Shown here: in pieces, positions 1 to 8,601 of the stretch
Layout: each line of letters begins with the position of its first letter
Position numbering within the stretch: the stretch's first letter is position 1
Origin: Sedimenticola sp.
GTDB lineage: Bacteria; Pseudomonadota; Gammaproteobacteria; Chromatiales; Chromatiaceae
Assembly (NCBI GenBank): GCA_027068915.1
Contig: JAMOLT010000011.1
Location: forward strand, 1-38,972
Length of the DNA stretch: 38,972 nucleotides
Reading direction: 5' to 3'
Program-made: the position numbers and the translations under genes
Notes under the pieces: model-generated
Databases searched by the model: none
The model's input: the letters and a program-made list of their open reading frames with translations, nothing else
Told to the model about the DNA's origin: nothing

Positions 1-126
1 TCGGTTTTTGCACCATTGATGCAGGCAGGCATTGGTTACGAAGTGATGCCCACTCATGCGGCATGCCGCACTTACAATATATTGCTGGCGGAAGACCGGC
101 AGGTTCTGGCTGCCCTCATCCTCTAG
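1..126 (+). CDS. Mth938-like (DUF498) domain protein, C-terminal fragment
   Basis: The reading frame is open from the first base and ends at TAG 124-126, giving the last 41 residues of a protein cut by the window edge. The segment EVMPTHAACRTYNILLAEDR followed by an Ala/Leu-rich end matches, from memory, the C-terminus of Mth938-like proteins. These are small proteins of about 120 residues and uncertain biochemical role, related to the mitochondrial assembly factor NDUFAF3. The stop codon lies inside CTAG, which is also the first four bases of a dispersed repeat (123-145), so the repeat sits exactly at the gene end. The neighbouring gene at 144-710 is convergent. Family assignment is by motif recognition only. 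Confidence 0.6.
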   Translation, partial: SVFAPLMQAGIGYEVMPTHAACRTYNILLAEDRQVLAALIL

Positions 127-145
127 TGTACTAGTGTACTGCGTC
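123..145. repeat. Solo end of CTAG-bounded repeat family
   Basis: The sequence CTAGTGTACTAGTGTACTGC plus GTC occupies the whole gap between two convergent genes. Its CTAGTGTA is duplicated in tandem. The same CTAGTGTACTGCGTC end occurs at 22797, in reverse at 22972 and in reverse at 30465. It looks like a leftover terminus of a small transposable element (MITE). It supplies the TAG stop of the gene ending at 126 and overlaps the TGA of the gene ending at 144. Confidence 0.6.
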
Positions 146-710
146 AGGATCTCCTTTGGCTTCCCCCCAATGCTGCCAGCACCAGCCCGGCAAGAAACCA
201 GCCGACAATCATATAGATTCCCGCTCCAGCAACGAATTCACCGGGAAAACCGTACCAGTTCCACCAGGGAATGCTGGATGTGATCCAGGAAAACGTGCCA
301 ATAGCGGTAACGAACAACAGCCTTCCGACAAAGGACAATGTGGTAAAAGACAGCAACACTGCGGCAATCAAGCCAGCCGCAAGATCCGTAGCGAACTGCA
401 CTGCAAACAAGCGGCCGCTCATGGGTTCCTCCCCCTGGGGGCGATAGAGAATCATCCCTACCGGGCCATCACGATACGCCTCCGCCCAATCCGCCAGCGC
501 TTTTTTTGACATGTTCTCATCTGCATTCATCCAGGGAAATACATACAGGCCAGGCTCTTCCAGCGCCAGATCCAGCGCATAGCTGATACTGGTGGAATGG
601 GGTAGCTCCTGCATCCCCATCTTGCCTACAGGCAGCAACAAATGGGCCACTGCTCCCCAGATAAACAGCACCACACCGGCCAGCATCCCTCCAAGCACTA
701 CATTCTTCAT
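144..710 (-). CDS. Small inner-membrane protein, function unknown
   Basis: This is a 188-residue protein that I do not recognise as a named family. There is one N-terminal membrane segment (about residues 5-27). A loop of about 80 residues follows that is rich in Pro, Glu and Trp and is probably periplasmic. Two or three further membrane segments lie between about 105 and 182. The C-terminus GGSQRRS is basic, as expected for a cytoplasmic end. The ATG at 710 is preceded by GAGAGGA, a good ribosome site. The stop overlaps a repeat end, so the last residues may have been altered by its insertion. The gene is divergent from the CBS-domain gene at 786. Confidence 0.7.
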   Translation of the reverse strand: MKNVVLGGMLAGVVLFIWGAVAHLLLPVGKMGMQELPHSTSISYALDLALEEPGLYVFPWMNADENMSKKALADWAEAYRDGPVGMILYRPQGEEPMSGRLFAVQFATDLAAGLIAAVLLSFTTLSFVGRLLFVTAIGTFSWITSSIPWWNWYGFPGEFVAGAGIYMIVGWFLAGLVLAALGGSQRRS

Positions 711-785
711 GGGCTATCCTCTCCTTGACAGTCTGGCAAGCAAACACAGACAATGATTCTAACCTGTACTGAAGGTAAATCACCA

Positions 786-2054
786 TTGAACGAGATTCCC
801 ATCGGCGGACTGTTCGCCGCCCTGTTTGTTCTGATCATACTCTCCGCTTGTTTCTCCGGGTCTGAAACCGCGTTGATGACTTTGAACCGCTATCGCCTGC
901 GGCACCTGGCGGATGAAGGGCACAAGGCGGCACAGCTTGCCGAACGCCTGCTGAAGCGCCCGGAACGGCTCATCGGCCTGATCCTGCTGGGAAACAATTT
1001 CGTCAATATTCTTGCCTCCTCCCTGGCCACCATCCTCGCCATTCGCCTCGGGGGGGAAGGAGCCATACCCATTGCCGCCGGCCTGCTCACCCTGGTGATC
1101 CTGATCTTCTCTGAAGTCGCACCAAAAACACTGGCTGCCCTGCACCCGGAAAAGCTGGCTTTCCCGGCCGCCTGGGTTTACACCCCGCTGCTGAAGATCA
1201 CCTACCCCTTGGTATGGTTGGTCAATCTCTTTGCCAACGCGCTGTTGCGCCTGTTGAAAGTGTATCCGGAAGAAGGTGGCCAGGACAGAGTAACCCGCGA
1301 GGAATTGCGCACCATCGTGAACGAAGCCGGGGCGCTCATTCCCCAGAAGCACAGAAAAATGCTGCTGGGAATCCTGGATCTGGAAAAAGCCACGGTAGAA
1401 GACATCATGATTCCCCGGCAGGAAATCGATGGCATCGACCTGGACGAATCATGGGATGAACTACTGGAAGACCTGCGGCAAATGCCTTACACCCAGGCAC
1501 TGGTGTACCGGGGCAACATCGATCATGTGGTAGGTTTTATTCATGCCCGCCAGGTAATGCAGGCGCTCATGAGCGGAGAGCTCACCAGGGAAATCCTGCA
1601 GGATCTGATCCAGCCCCCCTATTTCATCCCCGAAGTCACCCCCCTCAACACCCAGCTGCTGAACTTCCAAAAGGCAAAACGCCGTGTGGGCCTGGTTGTA
1701 GACGAATATGGTGATGTACTGGGGTTGGTTACCATGAGTGATCTGCTGGAAGAAATTGTCGGGGAATTCACCAGCGACCCAACAGACAGCATAGCCGATG
1801 TTCAACCCAAGGAAGATGGCAGCTTTCTGGTAAACGGCAGCGCCAATGTGCGCGAGCTGGTAAAAACATTTGGCTGGGAACTGCCCACCAACGGGCCAAA
1901 AACATTCAATGGGCTGATTATCGAGCAGCTTGAAAGCATCCCTGAACCAGGCACCAGCCTGCTTATCAATGGCTATCCGGTAGAAATACTGCAAATGCAG
2001 GACAATGCCGTGAAGACCGCCCGTATTTTGCCCCTGCAAAGACGAGGCAGCTGA
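786..2054 (+). CDS. CorC/HlyC-type CNNM transporter (DUF21 + CBS pair)
   Basis: This is a 422-residue inner-membrane protein of the CNNM/CorC family, which is linked to magnesium or cobalt efflux. A DUF21 membrane domain with three or four helices spans about residues 1-185, and its SGSETALMTLNR near residue 20 is the usual signature. A CBS pair follows (about 195-320, with MIPRQEI and VVDEYGDVLGLVTMSDLLEE), then a C-terminal CorC_HlyC domain (about 335-415). I chose TTG 786 as start because GAAGG at 771-775 is well spaced from it, while the in-frame ATG at 753 has no ribosome site. A start at 786 also begins right before the first helix, as in relatives. The transported ion is inferred from the family. 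Confidence 0.88.
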   Translation: MNEIPIGGLFAALFVLIILSACFSGSETALMTLNRYRLRHLADEGHKAAQLAERLLKRPERLIGLILLGNNFVNILASSLATILAIRLGGEGAIPIAAGLLTLVILIFSEVAPKTLAALHPEKLAFPAAWVYTPLLKITYPLVWLVNLFANALLRLLKVYPEEGGQDRVTREELRTIVNEAGALIPQKHRKMLLGILDLEKATVEDIMIPRQEIDGIDLDESWDELLEDLRQMPYTQALVYRGNIDHVVGFIHARQVMQALMSGELTREILQDLIQPPYFIPEVTPLNTQLLNFQKAKRRVGLVVDEYGDVLGLVTMSDLLEEIVGEFTSDPTDSIADVQPKEDGSFLVNGSANVRELVKTFGWELPTNGPKTFNGLIIEQLESIPEPGTSLLINGYPVEILQMQDNAVKTARILPLQRRGS

Positions 2055-2083
2055 AAGAGGGTACGGGGCAACAAGAGCCTTGC

Positions 2084-2563
2084 TCAGGCAATTTCGTTCT
2101 TGTAAACCGCCATTTCCAGCCGCTGAAACACATCGCGGCGGTTGAAGGGCTTGCCCATGAAATCATTGGCGCCGATCCGCTGAATCCAGAACTTTTCTGT
2201 TGCTTCCTTGTTGCCGCTCATGATGATAATAGGGATTTTGCGGGTTTCATCCATCTTGCGTATACGGCGGGTGGCCTGAAAGCCGTTCAGCCCGGGCATT
2301 ACGATATCCATGATGATCAATATCGGGCCGTGATTTCTGGCCAGCTCAATTGCATCTTTGCCATTATCGGCCTCAAGAACCTGATATCCGCCCTGAGAGA
2401 GCATTTTTTTCAAGGCAAAACGTATGGTTTTGGAATCATCGACAACCAAAACAGCCGCGCCTTTTTTCGGCATCGTGCGGAAATTACGCCGCCGATCCCG
2501 AATAATATGTACAGCCCGCGCCTGATCGCGCCGGAAAAGTTTCTTGATACTGAATAACCCCAT
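2084..2563 (-). CDS. PilH-like single-domain response regulator
   Basis: This is a 159-residue receiver-only protein. The receiver spans about residues 36-155 and has the acidic pair D42-D43, phospho-acceptor D86 in MDIVMPGLNGFQATR, S116 in the MSG switch motif and K138. The stretch around D86 and the later GAxDF..KPF match PilH, the twitching-motility receiver of the Pil-Chp system, better than CheY. A basic N-terminal extension of about 33 residues (IKKLFRRDQ...RDRRRNF) is unusual for PilH. The ATG at 2563 has GGAGG seven bases upstream; a longer frame to 2620 lacks this. No kinase gene is nearby, so it is an orphan regulator and its output is unknown. Confidence 0.82.
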   Translation of the reverse strand: MGLFSIKKLFRRDQARAVHIIRDRRRNFRTMPKKGAAVLVVDDSKTIRFALKKMLSQGGYQVLEADNGKDAIELARNHGPILIIMDIVMPGLNGFQATRRIRKMDETRKIPIIIMSGNKEATEKFWIQRIGANDFMGKPFNRRDVFQRLEMAVYKNEIA

Positions 2564-2639
2564 AGCCCCTCCAATCGTCCAATCCATCCCTGGGGAAAAA
2601 GCTTTCACCCCCCTGTACATATTATCTCAAACAGAATAT

Positions 2640-2800
2640 AGGGCACCTCGAATAACTCGGTTTTCGTCACACCGGCGCACGAACCCATGGATGGGTGAAG
2701 GTAAAGCAATGCAGGAGCAATTGCCGAGGCCGGTGTCTACAGTTTTCAGGAATTGATGGATTCCGGCATGCACCGGAATGACAATTTACAGAAGTGCCCT
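2640..2800. mobile_element. Candidate MITE with AGGGCAC inverted ends
   Basis: The interval begins with AGGGCAC at 2640-2646 and ends with GTGCCCT at 2794-2800. Extending outward and inward, the two ends agree at 11 of 14 positions. Inside, TTCGTCACACCGGCGC near 2663 and GGATTCCGGCATGCACCGG with AATGAC near 2758-2782 form a REP-like pair. There is no transposase. A non-autonomous element is the simplest reading. Confidence 0.4.
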
Positions 2801-2831
2801 GTAGTGATTATAGATTGAATGCAATGCTAGC

Positions 2832-2885
2832 GCATCTCTGAACCCAAGATCCGCCACCAATGGTGGATCTTGGGTTCAAAGATGC
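2832..2885. terminator. Long hairpin downstream of the 2911-3540 gene
   Basis: A perfect 13-bp stem (GAACCCAAGATCC at 2840-2852 with GGATCTTGGGTTC at 2865-2877) is extended outside a 2-nt internal loop by GCATCT (2832-2837) with AGATGC (2880-2885). Inside the loop, CCACCA and TGGTGG can also pair. It follows the stop of the minus-strand gene 2911-3540. It lacks a T-tract, so it may stabilise the transcript end rather than terminate intrinsically. Confidence 0.45.
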
Positions 2886-2910
2886 ATCACGAACAGGCAT
2901 GCACAATTCA

Positions 2911-3540
2911 CTATTCCTGAACCTGAAACAAGCATTCCTGCAATCCGTTTTTCAACAACCGGGACTGTGCCGTGCGAAAACCGGGCATCAACTTTTCCAG
3001 CACCCTTTGCGGATAGCAGGGCGCCCCCACTGTGCTGCCGGTAACGGCCTGACGCCGCATGGCATTGCTGGAGAGCAGCTCAAACTGAACCGGCTGTGCC
3101 GCCATATCTCCACGAGTATAAATGAAAGCGTGCAGCCAGGCGCCCGGATTGCACTGCTGAACAAGATGCTGGCTGAATTGAGGCAGCAGCTCTTTATCCA
3201 GATAGTTCAATCCGTCCCAGGCCAGAATCAGATCCAGCCTGTCAGGCATATTCAAAGGAAGAATGCGCCCAAAATCCAGCTCGGGTTCATCTTCCTCCGG
3301 TGGGGACAGATCCGGCAGAACATGCAACACATCCCCAATATGATAACGACAGCGGAAACGGGAAAAAAATTCGATATGATTCCCTGATGCTGCCGCCAAA
3401 TCCAGAATATGGTATTTGTGTTCCGGTTTGCGCTCCAGTGTTTCCACCAGAGAAGCAAACGCCGGGCAACCCAGCTCTCCAGACTGTGATTGCTCCGGCG
3501 CAATATTACCTGGGGTTTTTGGCTTGGCAAAAAGAGCCAT
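2911..3540 (-). CDS. Degenerate SAM-methyltransferase-like protein
   Basis: This is a 209-residue soluble protein. HILDLAAASGNHIEFF (about residues 44-59) sits where class I methyltransferases carry their glycine-rich SAM loop. It is followed by an acidic stretch, LDLILAWDGLNYLD (a motif IV-like strand) and a post-motif helix, so the Rossmann order is kept. The SAM loop has alanines in place of the usual second glycine, so activity is uncertain. It lies 21 bp downstream of the bactofilin gene on the same strand and is probably cotranscribed with it. No substrate can be named. Confidence 0.6.
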   Translation of the reverse strand: MALFAKPKTPGNIAPEQSQSGELGCPAFASLVETLERKPEHKYHILDLAAASGNHIEFFSRFRCRYHIGDVLHVLPDLSPPEEDEPELDFGRILPLNMPDRLDLILAWDGLNYLDKELLPQFSQHLVQQCNPGAWLHAFIYTRGDMAAQPVQFELLSSNAMRRQAVTGSTVGAPCYPQRVLEKLMPGFRTAQSRLLKNGLQECLFQVQE

Positions 3541-3561
3541 GGGTATGAATCAGTTTCTGCG

Positions 3562-4038
3562 TCAGGCAGACTTGGCGCTTGGTGGCGCCGGCTGTGATGT
3601 CGGCTGTGATGCTGACTTGGCTGCCTTTGCATCCATATCAATGCTACCTTTAAAAGTTGCGCCTTCCTCAAGTATGACTTTGGGTGAAACGATATTTCCT
3701 CTTACCTTGCCTGTGGAGGTAATGGTTACCTTCTCCATCCCGTTGAGGTCTCCCGTGAGCCGGCCACGCACGGTAATCGTCCGCGCAAAGGCGTTAGCCT
3801 TGATGACACCTTGTTCACCGATCGTAAGATTGTGCTCCTTGAGATATACATTTCCTTCTACCTGTCCCTGGATCAGCAGATCCTCATCACCATTCAGCTC
3901 ACCATTGAGTTTGATCGAAGAACCGATGGTAGTAGTCTGCCCGCTATTGCTTGCGGGGGCTGGTTTGGATGCTGCTGGTGTAGCTGCTTTGGGAGCGGAT
4001 GGCTTCTTTTCCGTCTCTTTCTTGGTTTTATCAAACAT
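3562..4038 (-). CDS. Bactofilin
   Basis: This is a 158-residue cytoskeletal protein. The central bactofilin domain (about residues 37-135) is a right-handed beta-helix. Its repeated short strands are visible in LNGDEDLLIQGQVEGNVYLKEHNLTIGEQGVIKANAFARTI, written here as evenly spaced I/V/L-x-G units. Both ends are low-complexity, rich in Lys, Pro, Ala and Ser, as is typical. Bactofilins polymerise without nucleotide and localise cell-wall enzymes or stalk and motility components. The gene heads a short transcript with the methyltransferase-like gene. No M23 peptidase partner, often found beside bactofilins, is present. Confidence 0.9.
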   Translation of the reverse strand: MFDKTKKETEKKPSAPKAATPAASKPAPASNSGQTTTIGSSIKLNGELNGDEDLLIQGQVEGNVYLKEHNLTIGEQGVIKANAFARTITVRGRLTGDLNGMEKVTITSTGKVRGNIVSPKVILEEGATFKGSIDMDAKAAKSASQPTSQPAPPSAKSA

Positions 4039-4182
4039 TGCGATTTCCTTTGGAAAGTTACAGGAGCCCGATCCTGGGCAGACAAACCAGCATTATCCCT
4101 TGCTGAATCATTGATTATAGGTAGCTTGCCCGTCAGTTGCCATGCCCTTTTGGAGAACGAATAGAGTTTTTGGTATCTTCGC

Positions 4183-4650
4183 CTACTGAACAATTATTCC
4201 CACCAACGGCCGGCCCAGGCGGGCCGAAGTGGAATACAGTACGCTGGAGATCGAAAATGGCAGCATTCGGGCAACCACGAGCACTACTGTTACCCATAAC
4301 AGGCTCTGGCACAAGCCCGCTACCAGACCCAAAGATGAGGATCTGGATTTTTTCTTTTTTAAATCCGATAGATAGAAACGTATCTTCCATAAAAACCAGG
4401 CCGTAAGCACAAGCAGAAGGAGTACCCCCAGGAGGCGTGAAAAATGCAGTAGATCCTGCAATACAAGATCCAGGGAATGCCACAACACGGTGGTCAGGCT
4501 GAATCCCGCCAGCATGGCCAGCAGCAAAGCCGCACTAATGGCAGCATATAATTCCGGATAGAACCCCCTTCGCCAGCCACGCAGTATGCTCCAGCACAGA
4601 TAAAGCAGCACCACCCAGTCAAACAGCGTTGTTGGCAAATAAGCAGTCAT
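4183..4650 (-). CDS. CvpA-like small membrane protein
   Basis: This is a 155-residue protein with four predicted membrane helices (about residues 8-25, 33-55, 70-92, 108-130) and a basic loop, LSDLKKKKSRSSS, between helices 3 and 4. The opening FDWVVLLYLCWSILRGWRRGFYPE resembles the CvpA family, in which an N-terminal helix is followed by a Gly/Arg-rich turn. Its ATG shares one base with the radA stop (TAATG), so it is translationally coupled to radA. The CvpA assignment is moderate. The protein could also be an unrelated four-helix protein. Confidence 0.6.
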   Translation of the reverse strand: MTAYLPTTLFDWVVLLYLCWSILRGWRRGFYPELYAAISAALLLAMLAGFSLTTVLWHSLDLVLQDLLHFSRLLGVLLLLVLTAWFLWKIRFYLSDLKKKKSRSSSLGLVAGLCQSLLWVTVVLVVARMLPFSISSVLYSTSARLGRPLVGIIVQ

Positions 4651-6020
4651 TACTCGAAAAGAACAGACAAAGCCTGGGAAAGACGCTGAACCGGTATCAC
4701 CTCGATACCGGCTATCGCCTTGCGCGGCCGGTTGGCTGCGGGCAGAAGAATGCGCTTGAAGCCATGCTTGGCGGCTTCGCGCACACGATCTTCACCACTG
4801 GGCACCGGCCTGATCTCCCCGGCCAGACCTACTTCTCCGAAAGCCGCCAGCCCCAGGGGCAAAGGCCGGTCACGAAAGCTGGACAGTACCGACAGCAGCA
4901 CGGGCAGATCAGCCGCCGTTTCGGTCACCCGTACGCCACCCACGATATTCAGAAAAACATCCTGATCGACCATGCCGATGCCACCGTGACGGTGCAGCAC
5001 CGCCAACAGCATGGCCAGGCGATTCTGCTCCAGCCCCAGGGCCACCCGCCGCGGATTGCCCAGGGAGCTTTGGTCCACCAGCGCCTGCACTTCTACCAGC
5101 ATGGGGCGTGTGCCCTCGCGGGTGACCAGGATTGCACTGCCGCACACCTGCTCTTCGTGGCGGGAAAGAAAAATAGCCGAGGGATTGCTCACTTCCTTGA
5201 GTCCCTTGTCTGTCATGGCAAACACGCCCAATTCGTTCACCGCTCCAAACCGGTTCTTAATCGCCCGCACCAGGCGAATCTGGCTGCCCGCCTCACCTTC
5301 AAAGTAGAGCACGGTATCCACCATATGCTCCAGCACCCTGGGGCCTGCCAGCGCTCCTTCCTTGGTGACATGCCCCACCAGGAACAGGCTGATGCCGGTC
5401 TGCTTCGCAAATCGCACCAGTTGCGCGGCGGATTCCCGCACCTGGGCCACGGCTCCCGGTGCGGATTGCAGCTGTTCCGAATAAAAAGTCTGGATGGAGT
5501 CCATGACCATTACACTGGGACGGTGCTTGTCCGCCAGAGCCAGTATGCGCTCCACACAGGTTTCCGTGAGCAGCTGCAAGCGGTCTACAGGCAGGCCCAG
5601 ACGCGCAGCCCGCATGCTGATCTGCTCGGCTGATTCTTCGCCACTGACATACAGAGGTCGCATGTGCTCCGAAAGGCTGGCCAGCGCCTGAATCAGCAGG
5701 GTGGATTTTCCGATACCGGGATCGCCGCCGATAAGCACAACCGAACCCTGCACCAGCCCCCCTCCCAGCACCCGATCCAGCTCAGGTAATCCAGTGGCGG
5801 TGCGCTGGGTCTTCTCGGCATCGACCGCAGACAAGGGACGAATCATGGCTGCCGCTGCATCACCGCTGTATCCTGCAAAGCGCGGCATTGTCTTTTGATT
5901 CACTTCGGAAATGGACTCTTCCAGGCTGTTCCAGGCACCACAATCGGAACATTGCCCGGCCCACTTGGGAAAACCACCACCACAATCCCGGCAGACATAT
6001 AAAGTTTTGGCTTTTGCCAT
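4650..6020 (-). CDS. radA: DNA repair protein RadA (Sms)
   Basis: This is a 456-residue hexameric helicase-like ATPase that promotes branch migration during recombination and repair. A CXXC zinc finger uses C10, C13, C24 and C27. Walker A is GGDPGIGKST at 98-107. The RadA-specific KNRFG motif occurs at about residue 255. A Lon-protease-like domain fills the C-terminal third (GGVRVTETAADLPVLLS and GEVGLAGEIRPV). The length is normal. Its ATG shares the A of the alr stop (TGATG), and its own stop overlaps the next gene, so alr-radA-cvpA-like form a coupled unit. Confidence 0.97.
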   Translation of the reverse strand: MAKAKTLYVCRDCGGGFPKWAGQCSDCGAWNSLEESISEVNQKTMPRFAGYSGDAAAAMIRPLSAVDAEKTQRTATGLPELDRVLGGGLVQGSVVLIGGDPGIGKSTLLIQALASLSEHMRPLYVSGEESAEQISMRAARLGLPVDRLQLLTETCVERILALADKHRPSVMVMDSIQTFYSEQLQSAPGAVAQVRESAAQLVRFAKQTGISLFLVGHVTKEGALAGPRVLEHMVDTVLYFEGEAGSQIRLVRAIKNRFGAVNELGVFAMTDKGLKEVSNPSAIFLSRHEEQVCGSAILVTREGTRPMLVEVQALVDQSSLGNPRRVALGLEQNRLAMLLAVLHRHGGIGMVDQDVFLNIVGGVRVTETAADLPVLLSVLSSFRDRPLPLGLAAFGEVGLAGEIRPVPSGEDRVREAAKHGFKRILLPAANRPRKAIAGIEVIPVQRLSQALSVLFE

Positions 6021-7096
6021 CAGCGTCCCTCACGCTCCCTGCGTTGCACCCTTGAGGTAATGCCGCAAAACAGCGTATAGGGAATGGTCTGTACTGCCGC
6101 CGCAATGGTTTCTGCAGGCAAACCCCGTCCCCAGAGAACCACCTCATCACCAACCTGCGCCTGTGGTTGCCGGCGCAAATCCACCATCAGTGTATCCATG
6201 GAAACACGGCCCACAACAGGAACCCTCTGGTTATTGAGCAGCACTGGTGTTCCCGCAGGCATTTCCCGTGGATAACCATCACCATAGCCTGCTGCGACCA
6301 CTCCTACAGGCATGGACTCCGGCGCCTGCCAGATGCCACCATAGCCAATGGGCTCACCGGCCTGAACGGTGTTGACAGAAATCAGCTTTGATCCAAAAGT
6401 CATTGCTGGTCGCAGCTCTTCCACCGGTGCGGAAAACGGCGAAGCACCGTAGAGCATAATGCCGGGGCGCACCCAGTCCTCATGGCTGGACGGCCAGCCC
6501 AGAATACCCGCAGAATTTGCAATCGACAGCGGTAGATTGAGCGCGGCAGTTGCCCTGGAAAAGCGCTGCAGTTGAAGCGGGGTATAGTCATCTCCCAGAT
6601 TATCGGCATTTGCCAGATGGGTGAGAATCCCGGCCACCTTCGCAACACCGGGCAAATTTCGCAGCCGGGAAAGCAGCTCTTGTGCCTGTTGCGGCGGGAA
6701 CCCCAGGCGGTTCATGCCGGTATCGAGCTTCAGCCACACAGCTACCGGGCGGGACAGTCCGGTTTCCGCCCACAATGTGAGCTGGGCAGCGTGATGCATT
6801 ACCAGCTCCACCCCCAACCGGGAGGCCTGGAGCAATTCCTGGCGATCATGAGCTCCAGACAGCACCAGTATTTCCTTGTCGATGCCGGCTTCACGCAGCC
6901 GGGCTGCTTCATCGACCCGTGCCACAGCGAAGCCATCAGCTTCTGCGAGAGCGGCGGCAACCGGCAACATGCCATGCCCGTAGGCATCAGCCTTGATTAC
7001 GGCCATCACCCGGGAATGCGCAGCATGCTTTCGCACCACTCTCAGATTGTGCCGCAACGCTTCGCGGTCTATTTCTATCCATGGAGAAAAAGGCAT
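6020..7096 (-). CDS. alr: Alanine racemase
   Basis: This enzyme interconverts L- and D-alanine with PLP and supplies D-Ala for peptidoglycan. The protein has 358 residues. The PLP-lysine motif AVIKADAYGHG is near residue 33, and the catalytic-tyrosine motif GYGDGYPR lies in the C-terminal beta domain, followed by GRVSMDTLMVDL. I place the start at ATG 7096. A TTG immediately before it (7099) is also open but offers no better ribosome site. The gene lies about 30 bp downstream of dnaB in the common gammaproteobacterial order dnaB-alr-radA. Confidence 0.96.
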   Translation of the reverse strand: MPFSPWIEIDREALRHNLRVVRKHAAHSRVMAVIKADAYGHGMLPVAAALAEADGFAVARVDEAARLREAGIDKEILVLSGAHDRQELLQASRLGVELVMHHAAQLTLWAETGLSRPVAVWLKLDTGMNRLGFPPQQAQELLSRLRNLPGVAKVAGILTHLANADNLGDDYTPLQLQRFSRATAALNLPLSIANSAGILGWPSSHEDWVRPGIMLYGASPFSAPVEELRPAMTFGSKLISVNTVQAGEPIGYGGIWQAPESMPVGVVAAGYGDGYPREMPAGTPVLLNNQRVPVVGRVSMDTLMVDLRRQPQAQVGDEVVLWGRGLPAETIAAAVQTIPYTLFCGITSRVQRREREGR

Positions 7097-7127
7097 CAAC
7101 CTGGCAGCTCAGTAAGCGTGGTACGGC

Positions 7128-8546
7128 TCAATGTACAGGATCACCATAAACCGGATTGATATAGTTCTCGAACTTGGTGAACTGCCCCAGAAAGGTCAGG
7201 CGCACTTTGCCTATGGGACCATTGCGCTGCTTGCCGATGATGATTTCCGCCATGCCCTTGTCGGTGCTTTCTTCGTTGTAGACCTCATCCCGGTAAATAA
7301 ACACTACCAGATCCGCATCCTGCTCGATGGCGCCGGATTCCCGCAAGTCAGACATGATGGGGCGTTTGTTGGGGCGTTGTTCCAGGCTGCGGTTCAGCTG
7401 GGACAAGGCGACGACCGGAACATTCAGCTCTTTGGCCAAGGCCTTGAGACTGCGCGATATGGTGGATATTTCATTGGTGCGATTCTCCCCTCCACCAGGG
7501 ATTTGCATGAGCTGCAAATAATCAATGACAATCAAGCCCAGCTTGCCACCCTGCTCGCGCATCAGGCGCCGCGCCCGGGCTCGCAGATCCGTGGGACTGA
7601 GCGCCGGCGTATCATCGATAAACAATTTGGTCTGGTTGAGAATATTGATTGCAGAGGTGAGGCGTGGCCACTCATCATCCTCCAGCTTTCCCGTGCGGAT
7701 GCGGTGGCCATCGATGCGCCCCAGAGAAGAAATCATGCGCATGGTCAGCGCTTCATTGGGCATTTCCATGGAAAACACCGCCACCGGGAGACCGGTCTTT
7801 ATGGCTGCATTCTCGGCGATATTCATGGCAAAGGTGGTCTTGCCCATGGAGGGACGCCCCGCCACAATGACCAGGTCGGCAGGCTGCAATCCGGAAGTCT
7901 TTTCATCAAAATCATCAAATCCCGTGCTGATGCCGGTAATTGGTTCATCACTGCTTTGCAGCTCCTCGATACGGTCGATAGCCTTGACCAGCAAACCCTT
8001 GATGGCCTGAAACCCCTCACCTTCTTTCTGGCGCTGTTCGGCAATCTGAAACACCTTGCTTTCCGCATTGTCCAGCAATTCGGCGACCTTGCGCCCTTCC
8101 GGGCGAAAACCGCTTTCCGCGATTTCGGTGCCGACGCGAATCAGCTGACGGGTTACGGAATGCTCCCGGACGATGTCCGCATAGGCGCGAATATTGGCCG
8201 CGCTGGGCGTATCTTCCGCCAGGGCCGCCAGGTAAGGCAGGCCGCCCACGTCTTCCAGTTCCTCCCGGCGCTCCAGCTCTTCGGCCAGGGTCACAACATC
8301 GAATGGCTTCTGCTCATCGGCAAGAATCTGGATGACGGAAAAAATCAGCTGATGTTCGCGGCGATAGAAATCCTTGGATCCCACCCGGTCGGCAATCTGA
8401 TCCCAGGTGCTGTTATCCAGCATCAGCCCCCCTACCACCGATTGCTCCGCCTGCACGGAATGGGGAGGAATGCGCAACTGTTCCATTTCCTGATCAGCTT
8501 CAGGATAGTCTGGAACGGCTTCTGACAAAGAGGTATCGAATGACAT
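7128..8546 (-). CDS. dnaB: Replicative DNA helicase DnaB
   Basis: This is a 472-residue ring helicase that unwinds DNA at the replication fork. The N-terminal primase-interacting domain (about 27-130) is followed by a linker and a RecA-like domain with Walker A GRPSMGKT (230-237). The Walker B-like LIVIDYLQLM and the DnaB signature SQLNRSLEQRPNKRP are also present. It starts at ATG 8546. No intein is present. The gene lies downstream of the rplI terminator, so it probably has its own promoter, although I could not pick a convincing one. The complementary strand also carries a long open frame, which is a shadow. Confidence 0.97.
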   Translation of the reverse strand: MSFDTSLSEAVPDYPEADQEMEQLRIPPHSVQAEQSVVGGLMLDNSTWDQIADRVGSKDFYRREHQLIFSVIQILADEQKPFDVVTLAEELERREELEDVGGLPYLAALAEDTPSAANIRAYADIVREHSVTRQLIRVGTEIAESGFRPEGRKVAELLDNAESKVFQIAEQRQKEGEGFQAIKGLLVKAIDRIEELQSSDEPITGISTGFDDFDEKTSGLQPADLVIVAGRPSMGKTTFAMNIAENAAIKTGLPVAVFSMEMPNEALTMRMISSLGRIDGHRIRTGKLEDDEWPRLTSAINILNQTKLFIDDTPALSPTDLRARARRLMREQGGKLGLIVIDYLQLMQIPGGGENRTNEISTISRSLKALAKELNVPVVALSQLNRSLEQRPNKRPIMSDLRESGAIEQDADLVVFIYRDEVYNEESTDKGMAEIIIGKQRNGPIGKVRLTFLGQFTKFENYINPVYGDPVH

Positions 8547-8601
8547 GCAGGAAGGTTACAGAAAAAATGTGGCTTTGAGAACAGCGGCTAAATAAAAAAA
8601 C

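Larger units (their letters stand above)
2564..2910. other. Gene-free interval with repeats
   Basis: This interval between two minus-strand genes holds a candidate MITE (2640-2800) and a long hairpin (2832-2885). I see no credible coding sequence. The short open frames here are not supported by start signals or recognisable protein sequence. Confidence 0.6.

Noticed and set aside
7131-8525. 464-residue open frame on the plus strand opposite dnaB
   Set aside because: It is fully antisense to an unmistakable dnaB gene. The translation is His/Gln/Arg-rich with no recognisable motif, as expected for a shadow frame.
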